Positions 31,284 through 39,174 of a stretch of 64,000 nucleotides of DNA are shown here, piece after piece. Every line of letters begins with the position of its first letter. The stretch's first letter is position 1. Made by a program: the position numbers and the translations under genes. The notes beneath the pieces were generated by a model. That model ran no database searches and was not told the DNA's origin. It worked only from the letters and a program-made list of their open reading frames with translations. The stretch comes from Bradyrhizobium sp. AZCC 2176 (GTDB lineage: Bacteria; Pseudomonadota; Alphaproteobacteria; Rhizobiales; Xanthobacteraceae): the NCBI RefSeq assembly GCF_036924645.1, contig NZ_JAZHRX010000001.1:1-64000 (forward strand), in the 5' to 3' direction.

Positions 31284-31420
31284 GGAGCGGCATCTTCGCC
31301 GCGTCTCGAAGGATGCAGGCCCGGCTGTCACAATCGTGGCCCTCCTCACGACCGGAGGGCCATCCCCGTCTCCTGCCCCTGCCCCACGGACATACTGCCG
31401 TCGTGATTGGCCTTGACGTA

Positions 31421-31440
31421 TGACTGTATTATTACAGTCA
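31421..31440. promoter_or_regulatory. perfect palindrome, candidate operator
   Basis: TGACTGTA-TTAT-TACAGTCA, two eight-base arms around a four-base centre, 30 bases before the membrane-protein start at 31471 and just after a TTGACG hexamer. The binding protein is unknown. The N6 spacing and CTGT/ACAG arms do not fit the alphaproteobacterial LexA box. Confidence 0.55.
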
Positions 31441-31470
31441 GATGTCAGTTCGATTACGGCGGAGCGACAA

Positions 31471-32442
31471 ATGAGCTTGGAATGGCAGGCGCGGTCAGGT
31501 TCCCTGGCCTGGTCAAATCCCGTGTCCTGGTGGTGGGGTCTGCTGACCCTGGTGAGCGGCGTCAATATCGCCGTCTGGTTCGTGCTGTATCGCGAGCTTC
31601 CGCTCCAGCCGGCCGGCGCTACCGGCAGCGCGGCCGGCGTCGGAGCCATGCTGCTGTTCTGTGCGGCCTATGTTTTCGGCTGCGCCTTCAGGTCGTTTCT
31701 GCCGCGCGCGGACGTTCAGCGGATCTGCCTGTTCGACACCTGGTGGTCGAGCGTCCTGGTCGGACGGACGGTGGCGACCGTGGCCGAGATCTGTTTTGTG
31801 GCGCAATGGGCGATCCTCCTGCACCAGCTCGGCACGATGACCGGGGCGGAAACGACCGTGAATGCCGCATGGGTGATCGTACCGCTGATCCTGATCGCGG
31901 AATGCCTCTCATGGTATGCGGTGCTGACCAGGAATTATCTCGGCAACGCCATCGAAAATTCGCTATGGGCGGTTGCCTTCTTCGTCGTCGGCGTCGGCCT
32001 TTGCCGCCTGCTGCCGGAATTCCATGGTGCGGTTCGCGTGGTCCTGGCCATGGCCATCGCAGGCATTGCGGGTTTTCTGGCGTTTCTGATGACGATCGAC
32101 GTCCCGATGTACCTGAACCGCTGGCGGACCGGAGATGCCGATGGCGACAAGCGCCTGACGCCCCGCGAGGGCCTGCGCGACGTCAGCACGCGCTGGGTGG
32201 TGACGCACGACCTTGCCGAGTGGAAGGACGAGATCACCTGGATGTCGCTTTATTTCAGCCTGGCGGTCTGGTCTAGCCTCGCACTGTGCGTTTTCTACTC
32301 GCTCGAAAATCATCTGCCGCAGTATCGGACTGAAGCTGCGATCGTGAGCGTGTCGCCTGACGCAGTGGCCGGTCGTGGTGCGCACGTGCCGATGGTGAAC
32401 GTTTCCACGGCGAATGCATTGAGGAAGAACGCGGCGCCGTAG
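31471..32442 (+). CDS. hypothetical multipass membrane protein
   Basis: A 323-residue protein with about seven or eight transmembrane helices (for example WWWGLLTLVSGVNIAVWFVLY, GAMLLFCAAYVFGCAF, and SLYFSLAVWSSLALCVFYSL near the C-terminus). A soluble DADGDKRLTPREGLRDV loop between the later helices resembles a calcium-binding DxDxD pattern. The start at 31471 (GGAG six bases upstream) is preferred over an ATG at 31420, which falls in a palindrome. I do not recognise a characterised family. No partner gene is evident. Confidence 0.75.
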   Translation: MSLEWQARSGSLAWSNPVSWWWGLLTLVSGVNIAVWFVLYRELPLQPAGATGSAAGVGAMLLFCAAYVFGCAFRSFLPRADVQRICLFDTWWSSVLVGRTVATVAEICFVAQWAILLHQLGTMTGAETTVNAAWVIVPLILIAECLSWYAVLTRNYLGNAIENSLWAVAFFVVGVGLCRLLPEFHGAVRVVLAMAIAGIAGFLAFLMTIDVPMYLNRWRTGDADGDKRLTPREGLRDVSTRWVVTHDLAEWKDEITWMSLYFSLAVWSSLALCVFYSLENHLPQYRTEAAIVSVSPDAVAGRGAHVPMVNVSTANALRKNAAP

Positions 32443-32674
32443 TTCCATCGCGGTTGCCCGCCAAAGCCTTAACTCGCATGTCGCGTGACGGTGCTCGTTC
32501 GCCAGCAAGAGCAATCCAGCGCACGATGCATAGCAGTCACCGCACCGTGAGGGTGTTTCGCCGCTCGCGAATGGCATGAAATATTCCGCGCCTTGCACGA
32601 AGCCATTTTCCCGGCCGAAGAAGGAATCCCGAAACGATATCGTCGTAACGTGATCCTCAGACAAGGAGTCGATC

Positions 32675-32758
32675 ATGTGGATGATCATCGACCTGCTCTA
32701 CCGGGAATATTGCCTCGCTCGGTTGCATGAGATGCGCAAGATCACCCTTGCTCGCTGA
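32675..32758 (+). CDS. very small protein, 27 aa
   Basis: ATG TGG ATG ATC... encodes 27 residues beginning MWMIIDLLYREYC and ending EMRKITLAR, followed by TGA. AAGGAG lies six bases before the ATG, a strong ribosome site in an otherwise empty region. The peptide is amphipathic, with a hydrophobic start and a basic end. It is below usual annotation length limits. No homologue is claimed; the function is unknown. Confidence 0.55.
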   Translation: MWMIIDLLYREYCLARLHEMRKITLAR

Positions 32759-32764
32759 AGCTTA

Positions 32765-32864
32765 GGGCCTCTTCCGTTCCGATGGAATCGGAACGGGGCC
32801 CTAGATTTTTAATTTGACGCGTTTTCTTGACGCGAACCGGTCCCCACTTCGCTGGAAAACGCTC
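32765..32864. repeat. composite dispersed repeat (hairpin plus family B palindrome)
   Basis: First part: CCGTTCCGATGGAATCGGAACGG hairpin near 32774-32796 followed by T-rich DNA. Second part (32816-32864): GACGCGTTTTCTTGACGCGAACCGG...TTCGCTGGAAAACGC, whose ends GCGTTTTC/GAAAACGC are complementary. The second part recurs with few changes at 40690-40737 inside imuB. It resembles RIME-like mosaic elements of rhizobia. Confidence 0.85.
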
Positions 32865-32979
32865 TAACGAAGCGCGAGCAATCTGTCGCAGGCCGCATTT
32901 GCGATTGCGCTGGTTTGCCGACTTGCGGTGGACCGAAATCAGGAATCATCTGGCCTAACCGTGATCGAAGGAGAAGGTC

Positions 32980-33195
32980 ATGCAGCCATCGACAGACGAT
33001 CTGCTGATACGCCAAATCAGCGCGCTGATATCCGCGACCGCCGAAGCCGCGTCGACCAGCAGGGAACACGCACCCTTCATCGAGGCAAGGCTATACGAGA
33101 CCCTGGCTGCACATTGCGCCGAAAAGCAAAGGCTCGCGGCGGCATTTGCCAGAAGCGGCGCCGAAAAGACAAAACGAGGATTGATCTACTGGTAG
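32980..33195 (+). CDS. small hypothetical protein (71 aa)
   Basis: A 71-residue, probably helical protein (DDLLIRQISALISATAEAASTSREHAPFIEARLYETLAAHCAEKQRLAAAF). GAAGGAGAAGG just before the ATG is a very strong ribosome site. There is no signal peptide or membrane helix. It is convergent with the AraC gene. The family is not recognised. Confidence 0.65.
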   Translation: MQPSTDDLLIRQISALISATAEAASTSREHAPFIEARLYETLAAHCAEKQRLAAAFARSGAEKTKRGLIYW

Positions 33196-33259
33196 ACCGG
33201 AACCAGCGGATCGGGGCGCGCACCTCAAAGGTCTCCACGGGATACCCTTTTGATTCCCT

Positions 33260-34282
33260 TCACGCCGTGCCCGAGGGAATGCCGGTTGGTCCGTCGCCTC
33301 CAACCAGGTCCAATCGGGCGCAGGATCGCTGGAATTGGCCCCTGAATTCTCCTGGCGGAACGCCGAACTCGCGCTTGAACGCCCGATTGAACGCCGCTTC
33401 CGAGTCGTAGCCTACCTCGGAGGCTATCTGGATCACAGCCTCCCGCGTGGTTTGCAGCATCCTTGCGGCGAGTTGCAATCGCCAGCGCGCAAGATAGGTC
33501 AGTGGCGGCTCGCCAAGAAACCGGGAGAACCTCTCGGCAAGGACCGAGCGTGAAACGCCGGTCTCGGCGGCAAGTTGCTCCACGGTCCAATGATGACAGG
33601 GTTTTCGGTGCAGCAGCGCCAGCGCACCACCGACGACCGCATCCCGCGCACCTGCAAGCCAACCGGTCTGTTCCGGCGGCAGCGCCTCCATGTAGCGGCG
33701 AATGGTTTCGATGAAGAGCGCCTCCGCCATCTTGGATAGCAGGACCGACTGTCCCGGTCGCACGGATCCAGCCTGGGAGACGAGATGGCGAACCGAACTC
33801 TCCAGCCATTCGCCGGCCGGGTCGCCCCGCAGGTTGATCTTGATCATCAGCGGCAGGCCGGCAAGGAAGAGCCGATCGGCATGACGTTCGCAGCCGAAAT
33901 AGCCACAGACAAACCTCGTCACCTCGCCTCCGCCACCCAATCGCATCGTGGTCAGATGGCCGACCAGGAACTCGCCGAGCGAAGCTCCGCTGTCGTGGTA
34001 GGTCGATGGCGAGCCGTTCGAAACGGTATGGGCATCGCCGTGGGGGATGATCAGGATGTCGCCCGCAGCGACGGCGATGTCCCGTTCGCCCTGGAAGCGC
34101 ACGATCGCCTTCCCGTCCGTGACCAGATGATAGCTGACCAGGCGCTCGGTTCCGGGGGCAAGCACATGGGCGACGTCTTGCAGGGGCGGCACCCGGAACC
34201 CCCAGGGAGCGGTGCACTCGGCGTGATAGAAGATGGCGCCGGTCATGCGCACAGACGTCAGCGCCTCCGATAGAGCATCCAT
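33260..34282 (-). CDS. AraC-family transcriptional regulator
   Basis: A 340-residue regulator with an N-terminal cupin ligand domain of the AraC_binding_2/cupin_6 type (FYHAECTAPWGFRVPPLQDVAHVLAPGTERLVSYHLVTDGKAIVRF...GDILIIPHGDAHTVSNG). Two C-terminal HTH units follow (WTVEQLAAETGVSRSVLAERFSRFLGEPPLTYLARWRLQLAARML...IASEVGYDSEAAFNRAFKREFGVPPGEFR). The start at 34282 fits the family. It is divergent from the FAD monooxygenase at 34451 with about 170 bases between, so it probably controls it. Confidence 0.93.
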   Translation of the reverse strand: MDALSEALTSVRMTGAIFYHAECTAPWGFRVPPLQDVAHVLAPGTERLVSYHLVTDGKAIVRFQGERDIAVAAGDILIIPHGDAHTVSNGSPSTYHDSGASLGEFLVGHLTTMRLGGGGEVTRFVCGYFGCERHADRLFLAGLPLMIKINLRGDPAGEWLESSVRHLVSQAGSVRPGQSVLLSKMAEALFIETIRRYMEALPPEQTGWLAGARDAVVGGALALLHRKPCHHWTVEQLAAETGVSRSVLAERFSRFLGEPPLTYLARWRLQLAARMLQTTREAVIQIASEVGYDSEAAFNRAFKREFGVPPGEFRGQFQRSCARLDLVGGDGPTGIPSGTA

Positions 34283-34450
34283 TTCCGTGCTCCGCCGAAC
34301 GTGGACCCTGGACAACCTGCAAAGAACCACGGAGTTTCGGCAAAGTTGCGGCTTCGGCTTCCCGCTAGCCTCGAATGTCATGGGTCCGGCCACCGCGACC
34401 AGTCAGCCTGGCTGCCATGAACCGCGGAAGAATTTTGCTGGGAGATTTCG

Positions 34451-35683
34451 ATGGGCAAGACATTCGACGTGATCGTCGTGGGCGCGCGCTGCGCCGGTTC
34501 GCCGACCGCGATGTTGCTGGCGCGCAAGAGTTACCGGGTGCTGGCGGTCGACCGTGCTTCATTCCCGAGCGACACCGTGTCGACGCATCTCGTGCATCCT
34601 CCCGCCGTGAATGCGCTGGCGCGATGGGGGCTGCTCGACCGCCTGGTGGCGACCGGATGCCCGCCGATCCATACCTACTCCTTCGACTTCGGCGCGTTCA
34701 CCATTGCCGGCGCCCCCGGCACCGACAAGGATCCCGTTGCCTACTGCCCGCGGCGAACCTTCCTCGACAAGCTGCTGGTCGACGCCGCGGCCCAATCCGG
34801 CGCGGAGATCCGTCAGGGTTTTGTCGTCGAGGAAATCATGACCGAAGGAGCGCGCGTCGTCGGCATCAAGGGCCGATCGAAGCACGGCGGCACCGTCACG
34901 GAATATGCCGACGTTGTCGTGGGCGCTGACGGCCGGCACTCCATGCTGAGCGAGGCGGTTCATCCCGAGCAGTACCGCGACAAGCCGCCTTTGCTGGTGG
35001 GCTATTACAGCTATTGGCGAGGGCTGCCCACCGACGGCCGCTTTGAAACCTTTGTCCGCGACAGGCGCGCATTTGCGGCGATGCCGACCCATGACGATTT
35101 GACGCTCGTCATTGCCGGATGGCCTTACGCAGAGTTTGCGGATAACAAGAGAGATATCGAGGGCAACTACCTGAAGGCCATCGAACAGGCGCCGGACTTT
35201 GCCAAAAGGGTGCGCAGCGCCACGCGCGAAGCGCCGTTCGCCGGCGCAGCGGTGCCGAACTATTTCCGCAAGCCTTACGGCCCCGGCTGGGCGCTCGTGG
35301 GAGACGCCGGCTATAACAGGGACTTCATAACGGCGCAGGGAATCCTCGATGCCTTCCGGGACGCCGAACTCTGCGCCGGGGCGATCGACCAATCATTGTC
35401 GGGCGCGCGGCCATTCGAGGAGGCCATGGGCGGGTACCAGCGCACCCGTGATGCGCAAGTTGGGGCGATGTACGATTTCACTTGCGAACTCGCAACGCTC
35501 GAACCGCCGCCACCCGAGTTACAACGGATCCTTGAGGCGGTTCACGGCAACCAGGCCGCCATGGACGGCTTTGCGCGTATGAACGCCGCGACGATATCGC
35601 CGACGGAATTTTTTGCACCTGACAATGTCGAAGCGATTTTTGCTGCCGCAGCCTCGGGAAATCAAAGGACGAGCATATCGTGA
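34451..35683 (+). CDS. FAD-dependent monooxygenase / geranylgeranyl reductase-like flavoprotein
   Basis: A 410-residue flavoprotein. FDVIVVGARCAGSPTAMLLARKSYRVLAVDR is the N-terminal FAD-binding fold, with a G-x-R-C-x-G variant of the glycine motif. DVVVGADGRHSMLSE is the DG motif, and ALVGDAGYNRDFITAQGILDAFRDAELCA the GD motif. It probably hydroxylates or reduces an aromatic or isoprenoid substrate that cannot be read. GGGAG lies before the ATG. It is divergent from an AraC regulator, the likely control. Confidence 0.9.
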   Translation: MGKTFDVIVVGARCAGSPTAMLLARKSYRVLAVDRASFPSDTVSTHLVHPPAVNALARWGLLDRLVATGCPPIHTYSFDFGAFTIAGAPGTDKDPVAYCPRRTFLDKLLVDAAAQSGAEIRQGFVVEEIMTEGARVVGIKGRSKHGGTVTEYADVVVGADGRHSMLSEAVHPEQYRDKPPLLVGYYSYWRGLPTDGRFETFVRDRRAFAAMPTHDDLTLVIAGWPYAEFADNKRDIEGNYLKAIEQAPDFAKRVRSATREAPFAGAAVPNYFRKPYGPGWALVGDAGYNRDFITAQGILDAFRDAELCAGAIDQSLSGARPFEEAMGGYQRTRDAQVGAMYDFTCELATLEPPPPELQRILEAVHGNQAAMDGFARMNAATISPTEFFAPDNVEAIFAAAASGNQRTSIS

Positions 35684-35730
35684 AAGCAGCGTCGGCTCCG
35701 ATACTCCGATGGCGCCCGCAAGAAATCTGC

Positions 35731-38700
35731 TCAGTGAAAATCCCGTGACGGCGGCAGAATGCGGACGTTGCGCGGATGGCGGATTTTTTGCGCGGGAGCG
35801 TCCGGGTGCTCGCGGCGGTCGTCGTTGAGCGGCTCGACCAGCGCGGGGCCTGCCGGGACCGGATGCTTGCGGCTCGACCCATCATTGGCGAGGCCGATCA
35901 GGTCGTGGGAGCGGTCGAACATCCGCTGCGCCACCAGATGCGTCACCTGTTCCGGGCTGCTCTGGATATAGCCCTCGACCAGGATGAGGCGGGCGCCCAT
36001 CACTTCTTTGCGGTACTGCTCCATCACCTTGGGCCACACCACGATATTGGCGATGCCGGTTTCGTCCTCCAGCGTCATGAAGACGACGCCATTGGCGCTG
36101 CCCGGCCGCTGCCGCACCAGCACCACGCCGGCGCAGCGGATACGGCGCCTGTCGTTTTTGTGGTTGACGTCCTTGCAGGCGACGACGCGTTCTTTGGTAA
36201 ACCTCTCGCGCAAGAATTCCATCGGGTGGCCCTTCAGCGACAGCCGCACCGTCTGATAATCGGCGACCACCTGCTCCGGCAGCGGCATTAACGGCAGCGG
36301 CTTGGCGTTCTCGTCGGGCTGCTCGCGGGCGATCGCGGCCTGAAACAGCGGCAGTGGCACGTCATCGGGCAACCGCCGCACCGCCCACAGCGCCGCGCGG
36401 CGGTCGAGCCCGATCGAGCGGAACGCATCGGCATCGGCGAGCAGGATCAGCGCGCGCTTCGGCAGGCCGGTGTCGCGGGCGAATTCTTCCAGCGAGGTGA
36501 AGGGACGGCGGTTTCGGGCAGCGACGATGCGGTCGGCCCAGTCGGTGGCTTTCTCGTCGTCGTCATTCCGGGGCACGCGAAGCGTGAACCCGGAATCTCG
36601 AGGTTCCGGGTCTCGTGCTTGCGCACCATCCCGGAACGACATCTGCATTCGTTTCAACCGCTCCTCATCCTCATCAACCCAGCTAAACCCGTCGATCTGG
36701 CGGAAGCCGAGCCGCACCGCGCAGTATTTTCCACTCCCCTGCTCCAGCGTGTTCTGCGCAAAACTGTAGGACACATCGATCTCGCGCACCTCGACGCCGT
36801 TCTTGCGGGCGTCGCCGACGATCTGCGCGGGGGCGTAAAAGCCCATCGGCTGCGAATTGAGCAAGCCGCAGCAGAACGCATCCGGGTGGTAATGCTTCAG
36901 CCATGACGAGATATAGACGAGCTGGGCAAAACTCGCGGCGTGGCTTTCGGGAAAGCCGTAAGAGCCGAATCCCTTGATCTGGTCAAAACATCCTTTGGCG
37001 AATTCGGGGTCATAGCCGCGCGCGATCATGTTGCCGATCAGCTTGGTTTCGTACGTGCCGATGGTGCCGAGGTTGCGGAAGGTCGCCATCGAACGGCGCA
37101 GGCCATTGGCCTCTTCGGAGGAGAACTTGGCCGCCTCGATCGCGATCCGCATCGCCTGCTCCTGAAACAAGGGCACGCCGAGCGTCTTGTGCAGCACGCG
37201 ATACAATTCATCCGCCGGGCCGCGGTCGGGCGACGGTGACGGATAGCTGACCTTTTCCTGGCCGTTTCGTCGGCGCAGATAGGGATGCACCATGTCGCCC
37301 TGGATCGGACCGGGGCGCACGATCGCCACTTCAATGACGAGGTCGTAGAAGGTGCGCGGCTTCAGCCGCGGCAGCATGTTCATCTGCGCACGGCTCTCGA
37401 CCTGGAACACACCGAGCGATTCGCCGCGGCACAGCATGTCGTAGACCGGCGTGTCATCCTGCGGGACGGTGGCGAGCTCCCAGCGCGCGCCCTTGTGGTC
37501 GGCGATCAGGTCAAAGCATTTGCGGATGCAGGTCAGCATGCCCAAGGCCAGCACGTCGACCTTCATCATATGAAGCGCGTCGACGTCGTCCTTGTCCCAT
37601 TCGATGAAGGTGCGGTCGTCCATCGCGGCATTGCCGATCGGCACATAAGTGTCGAGCCGGTCCTGCGTCAGCACGTAGCCGCCGACATGCTGCGACAAAT
37701 GGCGGGGAAACTCGATCAGTTCGGTGGCAAGCTCAACCGCGAGCTCGACCATCGCATTGGCAGGGTCCAGCCCGGCCTGGCGAACCTGCATCTCGTTGAG
37801 GCCCTTGCCCCAGCTTCCCCACACGGTATCGGCGAGCGCCGCGGTGACGTCTTCCGTCAGCCCCAGTGCCTTGCCGACATCGCGGATCGCGCTGCGCGGA
37901 CGGTAGTGGATGACGGTTGCAATGATCGCGGCGCGGTGGCGGCCGTAGCGGCGGTAGACATATTGCATCACCTCCTCGCGCCGCGAATGTTCGAAATCGA
38001 CGTCGATGTCGGGCGGCTCCAGCCGCTCCTTGGAGATGAAGCGCTCGAACAGCAAATCGACCTTGGTCGGATCAACCGAGGTGATGCCGAGCACGTAGCA
38101 GACGGCGGAGTTAGCCGCCGAGCCCCGGCCCTGGCACAGGATGTTCTGGCTGCGCGCATAATGCACGATGTCGTGCACGGTGAGGAAATAATGCGCGTAT
38201 TTCAGCTCGGCGATCAGCGCGAGTTCTTTCCGCAAGGTGGCGCGCAGCGTATCAGAAATCTCGCCGCCGAAATATCGGTCGACGCCGGCCCAGGTTAGAT
38301 CCTCCAAATGCTGCTGCGCGGTCTTGCCCGGCGGCACCGGCTCGTCCGGATACTGGTATTTGAGCTGGTCGAGCGAAAAGCTGATGCGGGAAGCAAAGCG
38401 CATGGTCTCGGCGATCGCCTCCGGCAGGTCGCGAAACAACCGCACCATTTCGTGGGGCGGTTTCAGGTAACGCTCGGCATTGACCTCGAGCCGCCGGCCG
38501 ATGGCGTCGATGGTGGTCTTTTCTCTGATACAGGTGAGCACGTCCTGCAGCGGACGGCGGGCGGGATGGTGATACAGCACCTCGTTGGTCGCGAGCAGCG
38601 GGACCTTTGCGGCCAGCGCCAGCCGATGCAGCCGCGCCAGCCGGCGTTTGTCGTCGCCGCGGTAGAGCAGGCTTGCGGCGAGCCAGATGCCGTCCGCCCG

Positions 38701-39174
38701 GCTCTGCTTCAGACGCTGCAGAATTTCCTGCGCGCTCGCCGCGTCGAAGCGATGCGGCAGCGCCAGCACCAGAAGCTGGCCCTCGGCGAATTCCAGGAGG
38801 TCATCGAACCGCAGATGGCATTCGCCCTTTTCGATCCGCGTGATGTCGTCGCCGCGCTTGCCGCGGGTCAGCAACTGGCAGAGCCGGCCATAGGCGGCGC
38901 GGTCGCGCGGATAGACCAGGATGTCGGGCGTGCCGTCGATGAAGACGAGGCGCGCGCCGATCAGGAGCTTTGGCCTGTATTTGACCTCGGGATTATCCAG
39001 TTCCTTGTAGGCGCGCACCACGCCGGCCAGCGTATTGTGGTCGGCGATGCCGATGGCGGGGATGCCGAGCAGGCTTGCCTGATGCACGTAGGCGCGCGGA
39101 TCGGAGCCGCCGCGCAGGAACGAGAAATTGGTGGTGATGCCGATTTCGGCATAATCGTTGATGGGGCTTTTCAT
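35731..39174 (-). CDS. dnaE2: error-prone DNA polymerase DnaE2 (ImuC)
   Basis: A 1147-residue C-family polymerase: an N-terminal PHP domain (EIGITTNFSFLRGGSDPRAYV...GIADHNTLAGVV), a palm with the catalytic aspartates in PPDIDVDFEHSRREEV near residue 390, and a C-terminal OB domain (CAGVVLVRQRPGSANGVVFMTLEDETGIANIVVWP). It extends past lesions with ImuB and ImuA in SOS mutagenesis. The ATG at 39174 overlaps the imuB stop as ATGA. A 78-base dispersed repeat (36563-36640) lies in frame and adds about 26-30 residues around position 850, ahead of the C-terminal region. Codon phase is kept, so the gene is probably functional. Confidence 0.97.
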   Translation of the reverse strand: MKSPINDYAEIGITTNFSFLRGGSDPRAYVHQASLLGIPAIGIADHNTLAGVVRAYKELDNPEVKYRPKLLIGARLVFIDGTPDILVYPRDRAAYGRLCQLLTRGKRGDDITRIEKGECHLRFDDLLEFAEGQLLVLALPHRFDAASAQEILQRLKQSRADGIWLAASLLYRGDDKRRLARLHRLALAAKVPLLATNEVLYHHPARRPLQDVLTCIREKTTIDAIGRRLEVNAERYLKPPHEMVRLFRDLPEAIAETMRFASRISFSLDQLKYQYPDEPVPPGKTAQQHLEDLTWAGVDRYFGGEISDTLRATLRKELALIAELKYAHYFLTVHDIVHYARSQNILCQGRGSAANSAVCYVLGITSVDPTKVDLLFERFISKERLEPPDIDVDFEHSRREEVMQYVYRRYGRHRAAIIATVIHYRPRSAIRDVGKALGLTEDVTAALADTVWGSWGKGLNEMQVRQAGLDPANAMVELAVELATELIEFPRHLSQHVGGYVLTQDRLDTYVPIGNAAMDDRTFIEWDKDDVDALHMMKVDVLALGMLTCIRKCFDLIADHKGARWELATVPQDDTPVYDMLCRGESLGVFQVESRAQMNMLPRLKPRTFYDLVIEVAIVRPGPIQGDMVHPYLRRRNGQEKVSYPSPSPDRGPADELYRVLHKTLGVPLFQEQAMRIAIEAAKFSSEEANGLRRSMATFRNLGTIGTYETKLIGNMIARGYDPEFAKGCFDQIKGFGSYGFPESHAASFAQLVYISSWLKHYHPDAFCCGLLNSQPMGFYAPAQIVGDARKNGVEVREIDVSYSFAQNTLEQGSGKYCAVRLGFRQIDGFSWVDEDEERLKRMQMSFRDGAQARDPEPRDSGFTLRVPRNDDDEKATDWADRIVAARNRRPFTSLEEFARDTGLPKRALILLADADAFRSIGLDRRAALWAVRRLPDDVPLPLFQAAIAREQPDENAKPLPLMPLPEQVVADYQTVRLSLKGHPMEFLRERFTKERVVACKDVNHKNDRRRIRCAGVVLVRQRPGSANGVVFMTLEDETGIANIVVWPKVMEQYRKEVMGARLILVEGYIQSSPEQVTHLVAQRMFDRSHDLIGLANDGSSRKHPVPAGPALVEPLNDDRREHPDAPAQKIRHPRNVRILPPSRDFH
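36563..36640. repeat. family A palindromic repeat inserted in frame in dnaE2
   Basis: A 78-base copy of the element at 18001-18076 (CATTCCGGGG...GAATCTCGAGGTTCCGGG...CATCCCGGAACGAC). The length is divisible by three and the frame stays open. On the coding strand it gives a peptide like DPEPRDSGFTLRVPRNDD, foreign to DnaE2. Confidence 0.88.

Noticed and set aside
31421..31440. Palindrome with CTGT/ACAG arms considered as a LexA box
   Set aside because: Spacing is N6, not the N8 of the enterobacterial box, and this group uses GTTC-N7-GTTC.
32600..32660. A possible EcfG site (GGAAT...CGTA) before the 27-residue gene
   Set aside because: Two mismatches to the consensus; not distinguishable from chance.
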